Positions 37,008 to 44,541 of a stretch of DNA of 64,000 nt are shown in pieces (the stretch's first letter is position 1; every line of letters begins with the position of its first letter). Source of the stretch: an uncultured Nitrospirota bacterium. Its GTDB lineage: Bacteria; Nitrospirota; Nitrospiria; Nitrospirales; UBA8639. Location: assembly GCA_937139405.1 (NCBI GenBank), contig CAKZPV010000003.1, positions 124,001 through 188,000 on the forward strand, written 5' to 3'. A model generated the notes under the pieces. That model had not been told where the DNA came from. It saw only the letters and a list, made by a program, of their open reading frames with translations, and did no database searches. The translations under genes and the position numbers were made by a program.

Positions 37008-37958
37008 TCAGGTTGCCAAGAGGAACTGAGCAATCCGTGTTGCGATCTCCTTCGGTGCGTCCTCGGGGCTGTAATGCCCGGCTTGGTCAATTTCGTGCAC
37101 AATGCCGTTGGGAAACGCCGAGTGGAATAAGGGGAGAAAATGCTTACCGTGCAAGGTACGGTCTTGTTTGCCCCAGAGGGCCAGTGCCGGTTTGTTGGCG
37201 AGAATTTCTTTAACATCATTCGAGGGCATTTCGAACTGATGTTGTCCTGTGGCATAGCCTTTGGCCCAACCGATGACCCCTAACGCATACGCCGGGCTTG
37301 GGAACGGCGCGCGATAGGCCTCCATCCAGATATCGGTGATGATTGAATTATCGACAAAGCCATTGAGCTTGAGCGTGCTCAACATATTGTAATGACTTTC
37401 GCTCAGGACTTTTTCAAGTGTACCTTCGTTTTCGGCCTTGAGAATCCACTGAAACCAAGGGGAGACCGCGACATTGGCCGTGAGGTGTTCTATCAGATCA
37501 AGTTGTCCCAATGGTGTGGGGCCGTTGACGCTGATGATCCGCTTGATACGGTTGGGATGGCGGATGGCCAGGCCCATTCCGACTGGGCCGCCGAAGTCAT
37601 GCATAACCAGCGTGATGTTCATTAAATCTAAATCAAGCATGAAGGCTTCCAGATTGTCTATATGATCCTGCAGGAAATAGCTACGGGGATCCGGCGTTTC
37701 ACTCTTGCCAAAGCCCATATGGTCGGGGACGATGGCACGGTATGTATTTTTCAGGGCCGCAATCTGGTGACGGAACAAATAGCCCCATGTCGGCTCACCA
37801 TGTAAAAAGAGTAGGATCTCCCCCTTCCCTTCATCGATATAATGCATGGCAAAACCCGGAGCGGTGGAATACCGCGCTTTGTACGGCCAGGTCTTATGAA
37901 AGGACTCCGATGTGTTGACTGCGGCCACTTTGGTCCGTGCTTGGATGGACTCGAACAT
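37008..37958 (-). CDS. Haloalkane-dehalogenase-like alpha/beta hydrolase
   Basis: 316 residues. Oxyanion-loop motif HGEPTW (53-58), nucleophile elbow VMHDFGGP with Asp121, and catalytic His295 in DQAGHYSPEDAP. An Asp nucleophile with HGEPTW resembles haloalkane dehalogenases of the DhlA type and epoxide hydrolases; the Glu and Trp of the motif fit the DhlA-like halide site. Dehalogenation is a family-based inference. Confidence 0.8.
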   Translation of the reverse strand: MFESIQARTKVAAVNTSESFHKTWPYKARYSTAPGFAMHYIDEGKGEILLFLHGEPTWGYLFRHQIAALKNTYRAIVPDHMGFGKSETPDPRSYFLQDHIDNLEAFMLDLDLMNITLVMHDFGGPVGMGLAIRHPNRIKRIISVNGPTPLGQLDLIEHLTANVAVSPWFQWILKAENEGTLEKVLSESHYNMLSTLKLNGFVDNSIITDIWMEAYRAPFPSPAYALGVIGWAKGYATGQHQFEMPSNDVKEILANKPALALWGKQDRTLHGKHFLPLFHSAFPNGIVHEIDQAGHYSPEDAPKEIATRIAQFLLAT

Positions 37959-37972
37959 TACTGTTCTCCTTC

Positions 37973-38371
37973 TCAGGCTGCTTCATTCTCAATATTTGCA
38001 GAGTGTTGATGGAACACCTTATTCATGATTTTCCATTCCCCATCTACGTTGAGCAGGGTGAATAAATCGGTAAATCGGTGTCCAGTCCAGTTCTCGAGTT
38101 CCAACCGCACGGTGGCAACCGTGTCGATGAGGTCAATGTTGGCGATCCGTGCTTGCAGTCCCGTCGCTGGCCCATTTTGATCATTCCAGGCAAAGAGCTG
38201 TTGGATAGGCCCTGCAAACAAATCGTTCCCAATATATCCGAAAATTGTTGCATCCTCATGGAAGGCGGTTTTCATATCATCACCATTGCCTGACTTGGCG
38301 CCATTGATATAGTGTTGGATCGCCCTGGCAATCGCGTCGTACTCATTGACCTTTGTCATTGCTGTACTCAT
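37973..38371 (-). CDS. NTF2-like (lumazine-binding-like) protein
   Basis: 132 residues, a single NTF2-fold domain (AIQHYINGAKSGNGDDMKTAFHEDATIFGYI). Ligand or substrate unknown. Coupled to the DUF5069 gene by an ATGA overlap and 14 bases before the hydrolase gene. Confidence 0.7.
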   Translation of the reverse strand: MSTAMTKVNEYDAIARAIQHYINGAKSGNGDDMKTAFHEDATIFGYIGNDLFAGPIQQLFAWNDQNGPATGLQARIANIDLIDTVATVRLELENWTGHRFTDLFTLLNVDGEWKIMNKVFHQHSANIENEAA

Positions 38372-39006
38372 GGCAATTCCTCCTTATATTCAGCTGAAAT
38401 TTTCACATATTCCAGAATCTCTTCATCATTCTTGCCAACGCTCCAGACGACTCGGAGAAATTGAGCCGGATCGATTCCGACTTTCTTTAAAAAGGCCCGA
38501 TCATTCTGGCATCCGAACATCATGTCTGCCGGTATCTCTCCTCGTAACTTTGCTCGGGCTTTTGCGATGATTCGAGGAAGCCAGACGAAACCCCCTAATT
38601 TGGCATCTCCTGATGGCATGGAATCAGATCGGAAGACTTCTGAGGATCGTTCCAAGTATTGCTCGAGAAAGAAATGTTCGGCGCGTACCTCGGCAATACG
38701 CAGTACTGTCCCAAAAGACGGTTCACCTAGCTCACACCAGTCTTCCACAAAGTCATAGAGCTCTTGAGGTGTACTGCCAAGAGAGGCGAGAAACGTAGCA
38801 TCATCGAGAGTGAATAACGACTCTGCCCCGCGATGCCCGGCGAGGTATTTTTCTACCGCTTGCCCAAAGACCTTTTCTAGGGGGCGACCCCATTCCGGCC
38901 AGGGTGCGAGATCCACGGTGCTATTCGAGGAACCTTTTTTTCGTTTCAAGGTCTTAGGATCACGACTTGTTGTGTCTTTAGTAATGAGAGTATTTAGCGT
39001 CGTCAT
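38368..39006 (-). CDS. DUF5069-family protein
   Basis: 212 residues from ATG 39006 (AGGAGA upstream). The C-terminal 170 match DUF5069 (LGGFVWLPRIIAKARAKLRGEIPADMMFG, then FLRVVWSVGKNDEEILEYV). Function unknown. Between trxA and the NTF2-like gene, in one operon. Confidence 0.75.
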   Translation of the reverse strand: MTTLNTLITKDTTSRDPKTLKRKKGSSNSTVDLAPWPEWGRPLEKVFGQAVEKYLAGHRGAESLFTLDDATFLASLGSTPQELYDFVEDWCELGEPSFGTVLRIAEVRAEHFFLEQYLERSSEVFRSDSMPSGDAKLGGFVWLPRIIAKARAKLRGEIPADMMFGCQNDRAFLKKVGIDPAQFLRVVWSVGKNDEEILEYVKISAEYKEELP

Positions 39007-39134
39007 GATGACTGTCTCCTTATTTTTCTTCCTACTTAACGATGCGAATGAAGTGCCGCATCGAGGCTTATCAACTTGATAGAAATTTCTATTCATGATT
39101 CACAGGACTTTTCCTTTTTTGTGCTTTTGTTGCC

Positions 39135-39479
39135 TTATGCGGGCTGCAGCTGATCTTCTAGTTTTTGGGCCAGTGCTGTTTTGGGTATGGTTCCGACCAT
39201 CTGATCGATGACTTCTCCATTTTGAAAAATCATCAAGGTTGGAATGGACTGAATGCCGTATCGCGCGGCGATCTCTTGATGATCGTCTACGTTGACCTTG
39301 GCCACGATGGCCCGTGTCTGGAACTCTTCGGCCAGTTCCCTAATCACTGGCCCCATGGCCTGGCAGGGGCCACACCATGGTGCCCAGAAATCAACCAGAA
39401 CTGGTTTATGACTTTCGAGTACTGCACTTTGGAAATTTTTATCGTTCACCGTCACATATGATTGTTGTTCCTGAATCAT
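39135..39479 (-). CDS. trxA: Thioredoxin
   Basis: 114 residues, full length. Active site WCGPC (Cys36-Cys39), PVLVDFWAPWCGPC context, cis-Pro in SIPTLMIF. Disulfide reductase for cytoplasmic proteins. A second-copy or stress-linked thioredoxin is suggested by its setting in a detoxification operon rather than near rho. Confidence 0.95.
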   Translation of the reverse strand: MIQEQQSYVTVNDKNFQSAVLESHKPVLVDFWAPWCGPCQAMGPVIRELAEEFQTRAIVAKVNVDDHQEIAARYGIQSIPTLMIFQNGEVIDQMVGTIPKTALAQKLEDQLQPA

Positions 39480-39506
39480 GGCTTTCTCCTTTTTCCTTCA
39501 TGTTTT

Positions 39507-39890
39507 TTATAAGCGAGCCAATTGAGGGGCCGGTCGTGTACGAACCAAAATTGCCCCTAACATGCTGATTGCCAACCCCAGGTGCAACCAACGATCGGCC
39601 TCATTGATGTGAACCAAACCCAATAGCGTGTTACCGCTGGTTAAGAATCCAAGAATCGCCACGCTAAAATAGGCACCTGTGACGACCTTGAGGGTCAATT
39701 CTTCTTTCCCTTCTAGAACCAGACCACCAAACAGAAACGCGGTCCCGGTAAGGAGGTGCACGAGATTGTGCATGACATTCACCTCGAAGAAACCCGCGGA
39801 TGAGACGATCGGATTAGGGATGAATCCCAGCACACCGACGAGAACAAATACTGAACCAAATGCAATTGTGATATTTTTGCTACTCAACAT
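39507..39890 (-). CDS. DUF4383 membrane protein
   Basis: 127 residues from ATG 39890 (AGGAGA upstream; the longer open frame overlaps the YHS gene). Four membrane helices, the DUF4383 pattern VNVMHNLVHLLTGTAFL. Function unknown. Between YHS and trxA in one operon. Confidence 0.75.
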   Translation of the reverse strand: MLSSKNITIAFGSVFVLVGVLGFIPNPIVSSAGFFEVNVMHNLVHLLTGTAFLFGGLVLEGKEELTLKVVTGAYFSVAILGFLTSGNTLLGLVHINEADRWLHLGLAISMLGAILVRTRPAPQLARL

Positions 39891-39972
39891 GATGTGTTTC
39901 TCCTTATTTAGCATGTTCAAATTTTTCGGGAAGGTCCGTGGGATGAATGCCCACGGGCCTTCCCAGTTTTCT

Positions 39973-40431
39973 TCACAAATCAGCCGGCGCCTTGTCTTTG
40001 ATTTCTTTCCAATTGGCCTCTGATTTTTTGATGTAACCCGGGACATCCTGAAGCCATTTGCTTTGGATATCTTTATCCAGGTTCAAATACAGCCTACCGT
40101 CGACGACTTTCCAGGCCTCCGGATCAGACACGAACTTTTTCCCGACCGCGACGCCATAGGCACAGTAGCCACCATAGGCCGGCACATATTTTTCAGGATT
40201 GTCTTCGAACAGTTGCTTGTGGTCCTTCGACGCAAAGGCATAGGTCACGCCCTTGTACTCGGCCACATGATAGCCAGAGCCTTTCATCGCCTTGTTGTCT
40301 GAGAAATAGGCCACAGGATCATAGCCACTGATCCCGGGAGTACTTTGGGTCACGTCCTGTGCGAAGGCCGGCGTGGCCACCACGGAGACCAATAAAGCGA
40401 CGGCTGGTAGAAATGTGTGTAAAACTTTCAT
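39973..40431 (-). CDS. Exported YHS-domain protein
   Basis: 152 residues with a signal peptide (cleavage after about AFA, residue 24). The YHS core reads GYDPVAYFSDNKAMKGSGYHVAEYKGVTYAF, followed by GGYCAYGVAVGKK. YHS domains bind metal or act as small metallo-domains; this family type is often linked to copper or stress. First gene after the palindrome at 40469-40492. Confidence 0.85.
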   Translation of the reverse strand: MKVLHTFLPAVALLVSVVATPAFAQDVTQSTPGISGYDPVAYFSDNKAMKGSGYHVAEYKGVTYAFASKDHKQLFEDNPEKYVPAYGGYCAYGVAVGKKFVSDPEAWKVVDGRLYLNLDKDIQSKWLQDVPGYIKKSEANWKEIKDKAPADL

Positions 40432-40468
40432 AATGAACCTCCTGATGATGATAGGTTTGTAGAATTTT

Positions 40469-40492
40469 AAAGTATACCGATCTGTATACTTT
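40469..40492. promoter_or_regulatory. Inverted repeat upstream of the YHS operon
   Basis: AAAGTATAC and GTATACTTT, nine perfect pairs with a six-base spacer, 38 bases upstream of the YHS start. The site could be bound by a dimeric repressor. Confidence 0.55.
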
Positions 40493-40594
40493 TAATGTTA
40501 GTATCCTCAAGAAGTCATTTGTTACAGATAGTTTTCTCTACTTGAATATTTTTTAAAGAATTCCTCATGCCAACAGTCTCAATATGTTTACTCG

Positions 40595-41404
40595 TTATTG
40601 GTTCACCGCCATAGTAGATTCACCCGGGAGGTGTATATTCTTAGGCGACTGTCCATGAAGATACGAGTGAAGCGCCTGTCGCACCCTCGACCGGGCTCGA
40701 TGTAACAGCGCACGTTGGTTGGTGGCAGTAATTTTCAAGAGTTGACAAATTTCTTCGGAACTAATGCCTTCGATATCGCGGAGAATGACAACCTGTCGCT
40801 GATTAAGTGGAAGTTTCCCGATCGCGTTCTCAATCTGAGTCAGACTTTCTTTTGACACGAGTAATCGCTCTGGGGTGTTCTCATCCCAAGTGGTCGGCGG
40901 GATAGCCCAGTGATCTGTTAAATGGCCAGATGTGTGAAACCGTTCGGGCTCCATCCCGCCATCTTCTTCCTGGTCCGTTGCACGACCGACACCGGAAAAT
41001 GACATGTACCGGTGTTCTCGCGTTCCTTTGGTTTTGGCGATATTCTGAAGAATTCGGAACATCCACGTTTTCAGAGACGATCGTCCCTCAAATCGATGAA
41101 TTCCTTTTAGGACAGCCATCCAGGTTTCTTGTACGACTTCTTCTGCGACAGCTTGGCTGGACACAAAGCTTTGTGCGTACCCGAGCAGCCGTCCATGATA
41201 GCGTTCGACCAATGTGGTAAAAGCTGATTCTTCTCCCTGGCGAAGGGATGCAATGAGTTCGAGTTCTTCGTAGGTCACGTTGGGCCGATTCCGTGACGGT
41301 GTGATTTCAGAGTCCCTGTCGGACTCCTGGGTTGAACCCCAGGCCTCGGGTCCGAGGTTGGAGGCACTCGCGGGTTCGAGAAATGATATTTGAAGTTTGT
41401 TCAT
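40595..41404 (-). CDS. ECF-type RNA polymerase sigma factor
   Basis: 269 residues. Sigma-2 region (about 48-120: LVERYHGRLLGYAQSFVSSQAVAEEVVQETW) and sigma-4 region (about 190-250: LPLNQRQVVILRDIEGISSEEICQLLKIT). An extra linker of about 70 residues separates the two. No anti-sigma factor of the usual ZAS membrane type is adjacent. The upstream 67-residue zinc-ribbon protein may play the partner role. Likely transcribes genes in this block. Confidence 0.85.
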   Translation of the reverse strand: MNKLQISFLEPASASNLGPEAWGSTQESDRDSEITPSRNRPNVTYEELELIASLRQGEESAFTTLVERYHGRLLGYAQSFVSSQAVAEEVVQETWMAVLKGIHRFEGRSSLKTWMFRILQNIAKTKGTREHRYMSFSGVGRATDQEEDGGMEPERFHTSGHLTDHWAIPPTTWDENTPERLLVSKESLTQIENAIGKLPLNQRQVVILRDIEGISSEEICQLLKITATNQRALLHRARSRVRQALHSYLHGQSPKNIHLPGESTMAVNQ

Positions 41405-41444
41405 TGTCTTGCTCCTGGTGATTGGTCGTGTCTTGGACCATTCG

Positions 41445-41648
41445 TCATGCGGCGGTTAGTTGTTCAATTGGTAAATCAGCATGTTCCGACTGAAGGTGAG
41501 CCAAGCCCCTTCGTTTGTTCGACAGCATCAGTGTGTCAAACATGTTTCCACAACAAATGCATCGCCACACATCGCAATGAATATGAGTATCCAGAAGGTC
41601 ATAGGCTCGATCTTGTACCATGAGGCCATGACAACGTTGACAATTCAT
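41445..41648 (-). CDS. Small zinc-ribbon protein beside the sigma factor
   Basis: 67 residues from ATG 41648 (AGGAGG upstream). Two pairs, CQRC and CICC, plus His residues, suggest a zinc ribbon. Function unknown; it is 10 bases downstream of PPOX and 40 before the ECF sigma gene. Candidate regulator of that sigma factor by position. Confidence 0.55.
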   Translation of the reverse strand: MNCQRCHGLMVQDRAYDLLDTHIHCDVWRCICCGNMFDTLMLSNKRRGLAHLQSEHADLPIEQLTAA

Positions 41649-41658
41649 GACATCCTCC

Positions 41659-42609
41659 TTAGTGGTCCGTGTTTGTATTAATTGACGGGTTATAGGGTGA
41701 CGCATCCAAAAACTCCCAGTTCGATTGGGGCATATGTGCAGTTTCCAAGCAGCGATCAATGTGAAGGAGCCAATACCGTTTGGTCCCTCCGGTCACATCA
41801 GATAAATCTTCCATGTCATAGAGAATCTCCGGTCGCCCAATGACTTGAAGTGTTTGACCGGACTCAAAGTCAAAAAAGACCAAGCCAGCTCGAGGATTCG
41901 CAGTAAAGTTTCCCAGGGTGTTGAACATGGAATTGCCGACGTAATCCGGAATACGAAGCGTTCGGTCTTCCAGAATGGTCACGAATCCGGGGCGGCCCCC
42001 GCGGTGCGAAGCATCCACGCCGCGATCAGGATGCACGCTGGCCACAAAAAACGTGTCGGCCTTGGTAATCATTGCGCGTTGTCTCTCCCCCAAGATGATT
42101 CCTTGCACTGCAATCCGGGGAGTCTGGTCTGCACGCTGGAGGGGAGGGGCTAGGAGCCGTCTTTGAATATATTTGGGACAATTGGGGTACGACTCTTTCA
42201 CATGGAGTTGCAGCGCGGTATCTGCCACATGGGTAATCGTTCCGTTCATCCGCAACCGCCGTCGCGAGGCCAATTCAATCGCCAACATACCGACTTGTGG
42301 ATTTCCGTCTATATTGGTCCAAAAGGGATCATCAGGATTACGCTCTAAGCGGCGAAGGTCGATTGTGACGGTGCGGTCATTCTCTGCGTGCATGAAGCCC
42401 GGTGTCCCGATGAAGATCGAGGCCCACACATTCCCTTCTTGATCCAGGCTGCCGAACACCGCCATAGGCAGTTGATTAATAAAGCGCATAGCACCTTTAA
42501 TGATGGAATCTTGAATGACGCGCGAGTTCATCGCGCCTTCGTCCAAGACGCCCACTCGGGCTTGGACCCGTAATTCACCTTCATGGTATGGGTTATCAAT
42601 TTTCATCAT
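41659..42609 (-). CDS. Pyridoxamine 5'-phosphate oxidase-like flavin protein
   Basis: About 316 residues from ATG 42609 or 42606 (AAGGA upstream). A split-barrel FMN-binding protein of the PPOX-like family: AVFGSLDQEGNVWASIFIG and the sequence NCPKYIQRR are typical. Probably an FMN-dependent reductase. Heads the sigma factor operon. Confidence 0.8.
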   Translation of the reverse strand: MMKIDNPYHEGELRVQARVGVLDEGAMNSRVIQDSIIKGAMRFINQLPMAVFGSLDQEGNVWASIFIGTPGFMHAENDRTVTIDLRRLERNPDDPFWTNIDGNPQVGMLAIELASRRRLRMNGTITHVADTALQLHVKESYPNCPKYIQRRLLAPPLQRADQTPRIAVQGIILGERQRAMITKADTFFVASVHPDRGVDASHRGGRPGFVTILEDRTLRIPDYVGNSMFNTLGNFTANPRAGLVFFDFESGQTLQVIGRPEILYDMEDLSDVTGGTKRYWLLHIDRCLETAHMPQSNWEFLDASPYNPSINTNTDH

Positions 42610-42689
42610 CTGTTTCCTTCTGGAGAGATATCCGGCCTGTTGCTGGAGGCGATGCGTTTCACGCCTCCAGCTCATCGTAGGCGCCTCTC

Positions 42690-43064
42690 TTAAAATGTCA
42701 GAACAGTCGATCCTTCCGAAATCAACGTGCGAAAGCTGTTCAGACCTGACGTGCCGGGAATCGGATTGTTCTTAATAAGATCGAATCCTGATTTCTGAGC
42801 TTCCTCTGAGCCGCCGAAGACATCGGCGCAACCACAGGACACGCCCGCAACGTGATCTTTCACGGCTTCAAATAATTCATGAGCAGGATGGTCTTTCTTG
42901 GTGAGCTCGCCAATCCAGCGCGTGCCAGCACCCTGAAATACAACGGATACGTCGTCTCCTGCTTGTTTGAAGTCATACGCGGCCGCTAATCCGTTAAAGA
43001 CGCGACCGAGAGCTTCCTCCGAACCATTTTTGGGATCTGAAAAAATTGCGATCGTGGCTTTCAT
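42690..43064 (-). CDS. DsrE-family protein
   Basis: 124 residues from ATG 43064 (AGGAGG upstream). DsrE/F-like fold, the family of sulfur-carrying proteins. Conserved Cys pair in VSCGCADVFG may accept sulfane sulfur. Expression is likely controlled by the TetR site at 43101-43116, 37 bases upstream. Confidence 0.75.
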   Translation of the reverse strand: MKATIAIFSDPKNGSEEALGRVFNGLAAAYDFKQAGDDVSVVFQGAGTRWIGELTKKDHPAHELFEAVKDHVAGVSCGCADVFGGSEEAQKSGFDLIKNNPIPGTSGLNSFRTLISEGSTVLTF

Positions 43065-43100
43065 GATGCAGTCCTCCTTTTTAGTGAAAAATAAATAATA

Positions 43101-43116
43101 TACCGAACGTTCGGTA
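43101..43116. promoter_or_regulatory. TetR-type operator upstream of dsrE-like gene
   Basis: TACCGAACGTTCGGTA, 16-bp perfect palindrome. An identical copy lies in front of tetR at 43824-43839. Confidence 0.75.
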
Positions 43117-43228
43117 CAGTATGAGGGCAAAAAATATATGCCCTGGTTTTACCCTCCGCTGCAGCTAATCAGCCATAAATGAGAGAGGGTCATAGATTCA
43201 AAAAGATTGATCATTGAGAGAAGAATTC

Positions 43229-43795
43229 TCATGCTTGTTTCCCTAAAAGAGTTGTTGGCAGCTCAGCAAGCATCCGTTCAAACGGGCCATAATCTTTTAT
43301 CACGCGAGCGACCACTAAGGTGCCTTGAATTTGGCTGATGGCATCTTGGGCCTTTTGACGAGCTTTCTTTGCCGAGACACGTCCTTCCTGCGCGACCTTT
43401 GCGAGTTCGTTCACCCAGGCACTCATGCCTTGTTGAACGTGTTGTCGAATGGCATTGTCGTCCGAACCAAAGGACAGGGAATCCAATAGACAACAGTTTT
43501 GACCGCCCGCATAAAACGAATGTAGTTCATTGGCCATATTGCGAATACGCTGTGCTGGTGTGCCCGGTCCCGAAAGAGGAGCCAGCACGCGATTGAAGAG
43601 CCATTGTCCCGCACGTTCCAACACGACTTTGGCCATGTCTTCCTTTCCACCGGGGAAACGATGATACAGGCTGGCACGTTGAAGGCCCGTGGCCTCTGAA
43701 ATTTTGCTCAAACTGGCTCCGTCATACCCGTATGTGCGAAACACATCGGTTAACCGGTCCAGCAATTCCTCTTCATTCACTTTGGTTATGGGCAT
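43229..43795 (-). CDS. TetR/AcrR-family repressor
   Basis: 188 residues. N-terminal helix-turn-helix (about 10-55: ASLSKISEATGLQRASLYHRFPGGKEDM), C-terminal helical ligand domain with two adjacent cysteines (NCCLLD, about 100-101) that could sense thiol-reactive agents. Palindromic operators upstream of its own gene and of the DsrE gene indicate autoregulation and control of that gene. Confidence 0.9.
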   Translation of the reverse strand: MPITKVNEEELLDRLTDVFRTYGYDGASLSKISEATGLQRASLYHRFPGGKEDMAKVVLERAGQWLFNRVLAPLSGPGTPAQRIRNMANELHSFYAGGQNCCLLDSLSFGSDDNAIRQHVQQGMSAWVNELAKVAQEGRVSAKKARQKAQDAISQIQGTLVVARVIKDYGPFERMLAELPTTLLGKQA

Positions 43796-43823
43796 GTTCG
43801 CTCCTTATGTTCTCTCTATTATT

Positions 43824-43839
43824 TACCGAACGTTCGGTA
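43824..43839. promoter_or_regulatory. TetR-type operator upstream of tetR
   Basis: Second exact copy of TACCGAACGTTCGGTA, 29 bases upstream of the tetR start codon. Confidence 0.75.
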
Positions 43840-43881
43840 TATGTCAAGAGTCAATTTCCTATGTCTTTTGTTACAACGGAT

Positions 43882-43897
43882 GACAATCATGATTGTC
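43882..43897. repeat. 16-bp perfect palindrome
   Basis: GACAATCATGATTGTC lies upstream of tetR and of the decayed antitoxin gene. Unassigned; possibly a remnant operator. Confidence 0.35.
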
Positions 43898-44040
43898 GTG
43901 GAGTGAGGAGGAGGAGCCGAAAGCTAGGTGTGCGCGAAAATAATTATTATTCTAAGTAGTGTGGAGCATTCGTATCTATGGGGATTTGGAGAGGAAACGT
44001 CAGCGCGACCTGTAGAAAAGGCAATCTCTGAAGTACCCAA

Positions 44041-44443
44041 ATGAAGGTCAGTGATCAAGACATTAAAATTGTGGAATGGTCGGAGGAAGATCAGCGGTAC
44101 GTCGGTACCTGTCAGGTCTCATGCTTGCGAGGATTCACCGCAAAGTCGAAGCCCAAGTGCATAGGCGCTTTGCCAAGTCGTGGAAGAATGGATTGCCCTT
44201 CATGAAGAGGAGAAGGAGCCTTTACCAGTTGCCATGCTTGGAAAAGACTCCTTAGAAAAATTTGTCGATCGCGTAGGAAAGGATTCGTACAAGGCTTTGG
44301 CCACCGACGTTCTTCATCGAGGAGAAAGCCTCAACTCCTATTATGTACGTTGTACTGAAGGAAAAATTGGCCCTTACGGAAAGGGTAAGCGGGAGTTGCG
44401 CCATTCAGAGCAGAACTGCAAACTCACTTCGGCTAGAAAATAG
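44041..44443 (+). pseudogene. HicB-type antitoxin remnant, frameshifted
   Basis: Three successive frames resemble HicB. Frame 1 from ATG 44041 encodes IVEWSEEDQRYVGTC, the start of the HicB partial-RNase-H domain. A middle piece, IHRKVEAQVHRR, is in another frame. From about 44165 a third frame encodes LCQVVEEWIALHEEEKEPLP and then the C-terminal RHH part KALATDVLHRGESLNSYYV. At least two frame changes are needed, so the gene is broken. No HicA toxin was seen beside it. Confidence 0.65.
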
Positions 44444-44541
44444 AAATTCAATGTCCAGCCGAATATAATTCGTCTACCAAAGGTTTGTCCCATTTTCTAG
44501 AGAAACTTTTTCAACCTGTTAAAAGATAAGATACAACTACT

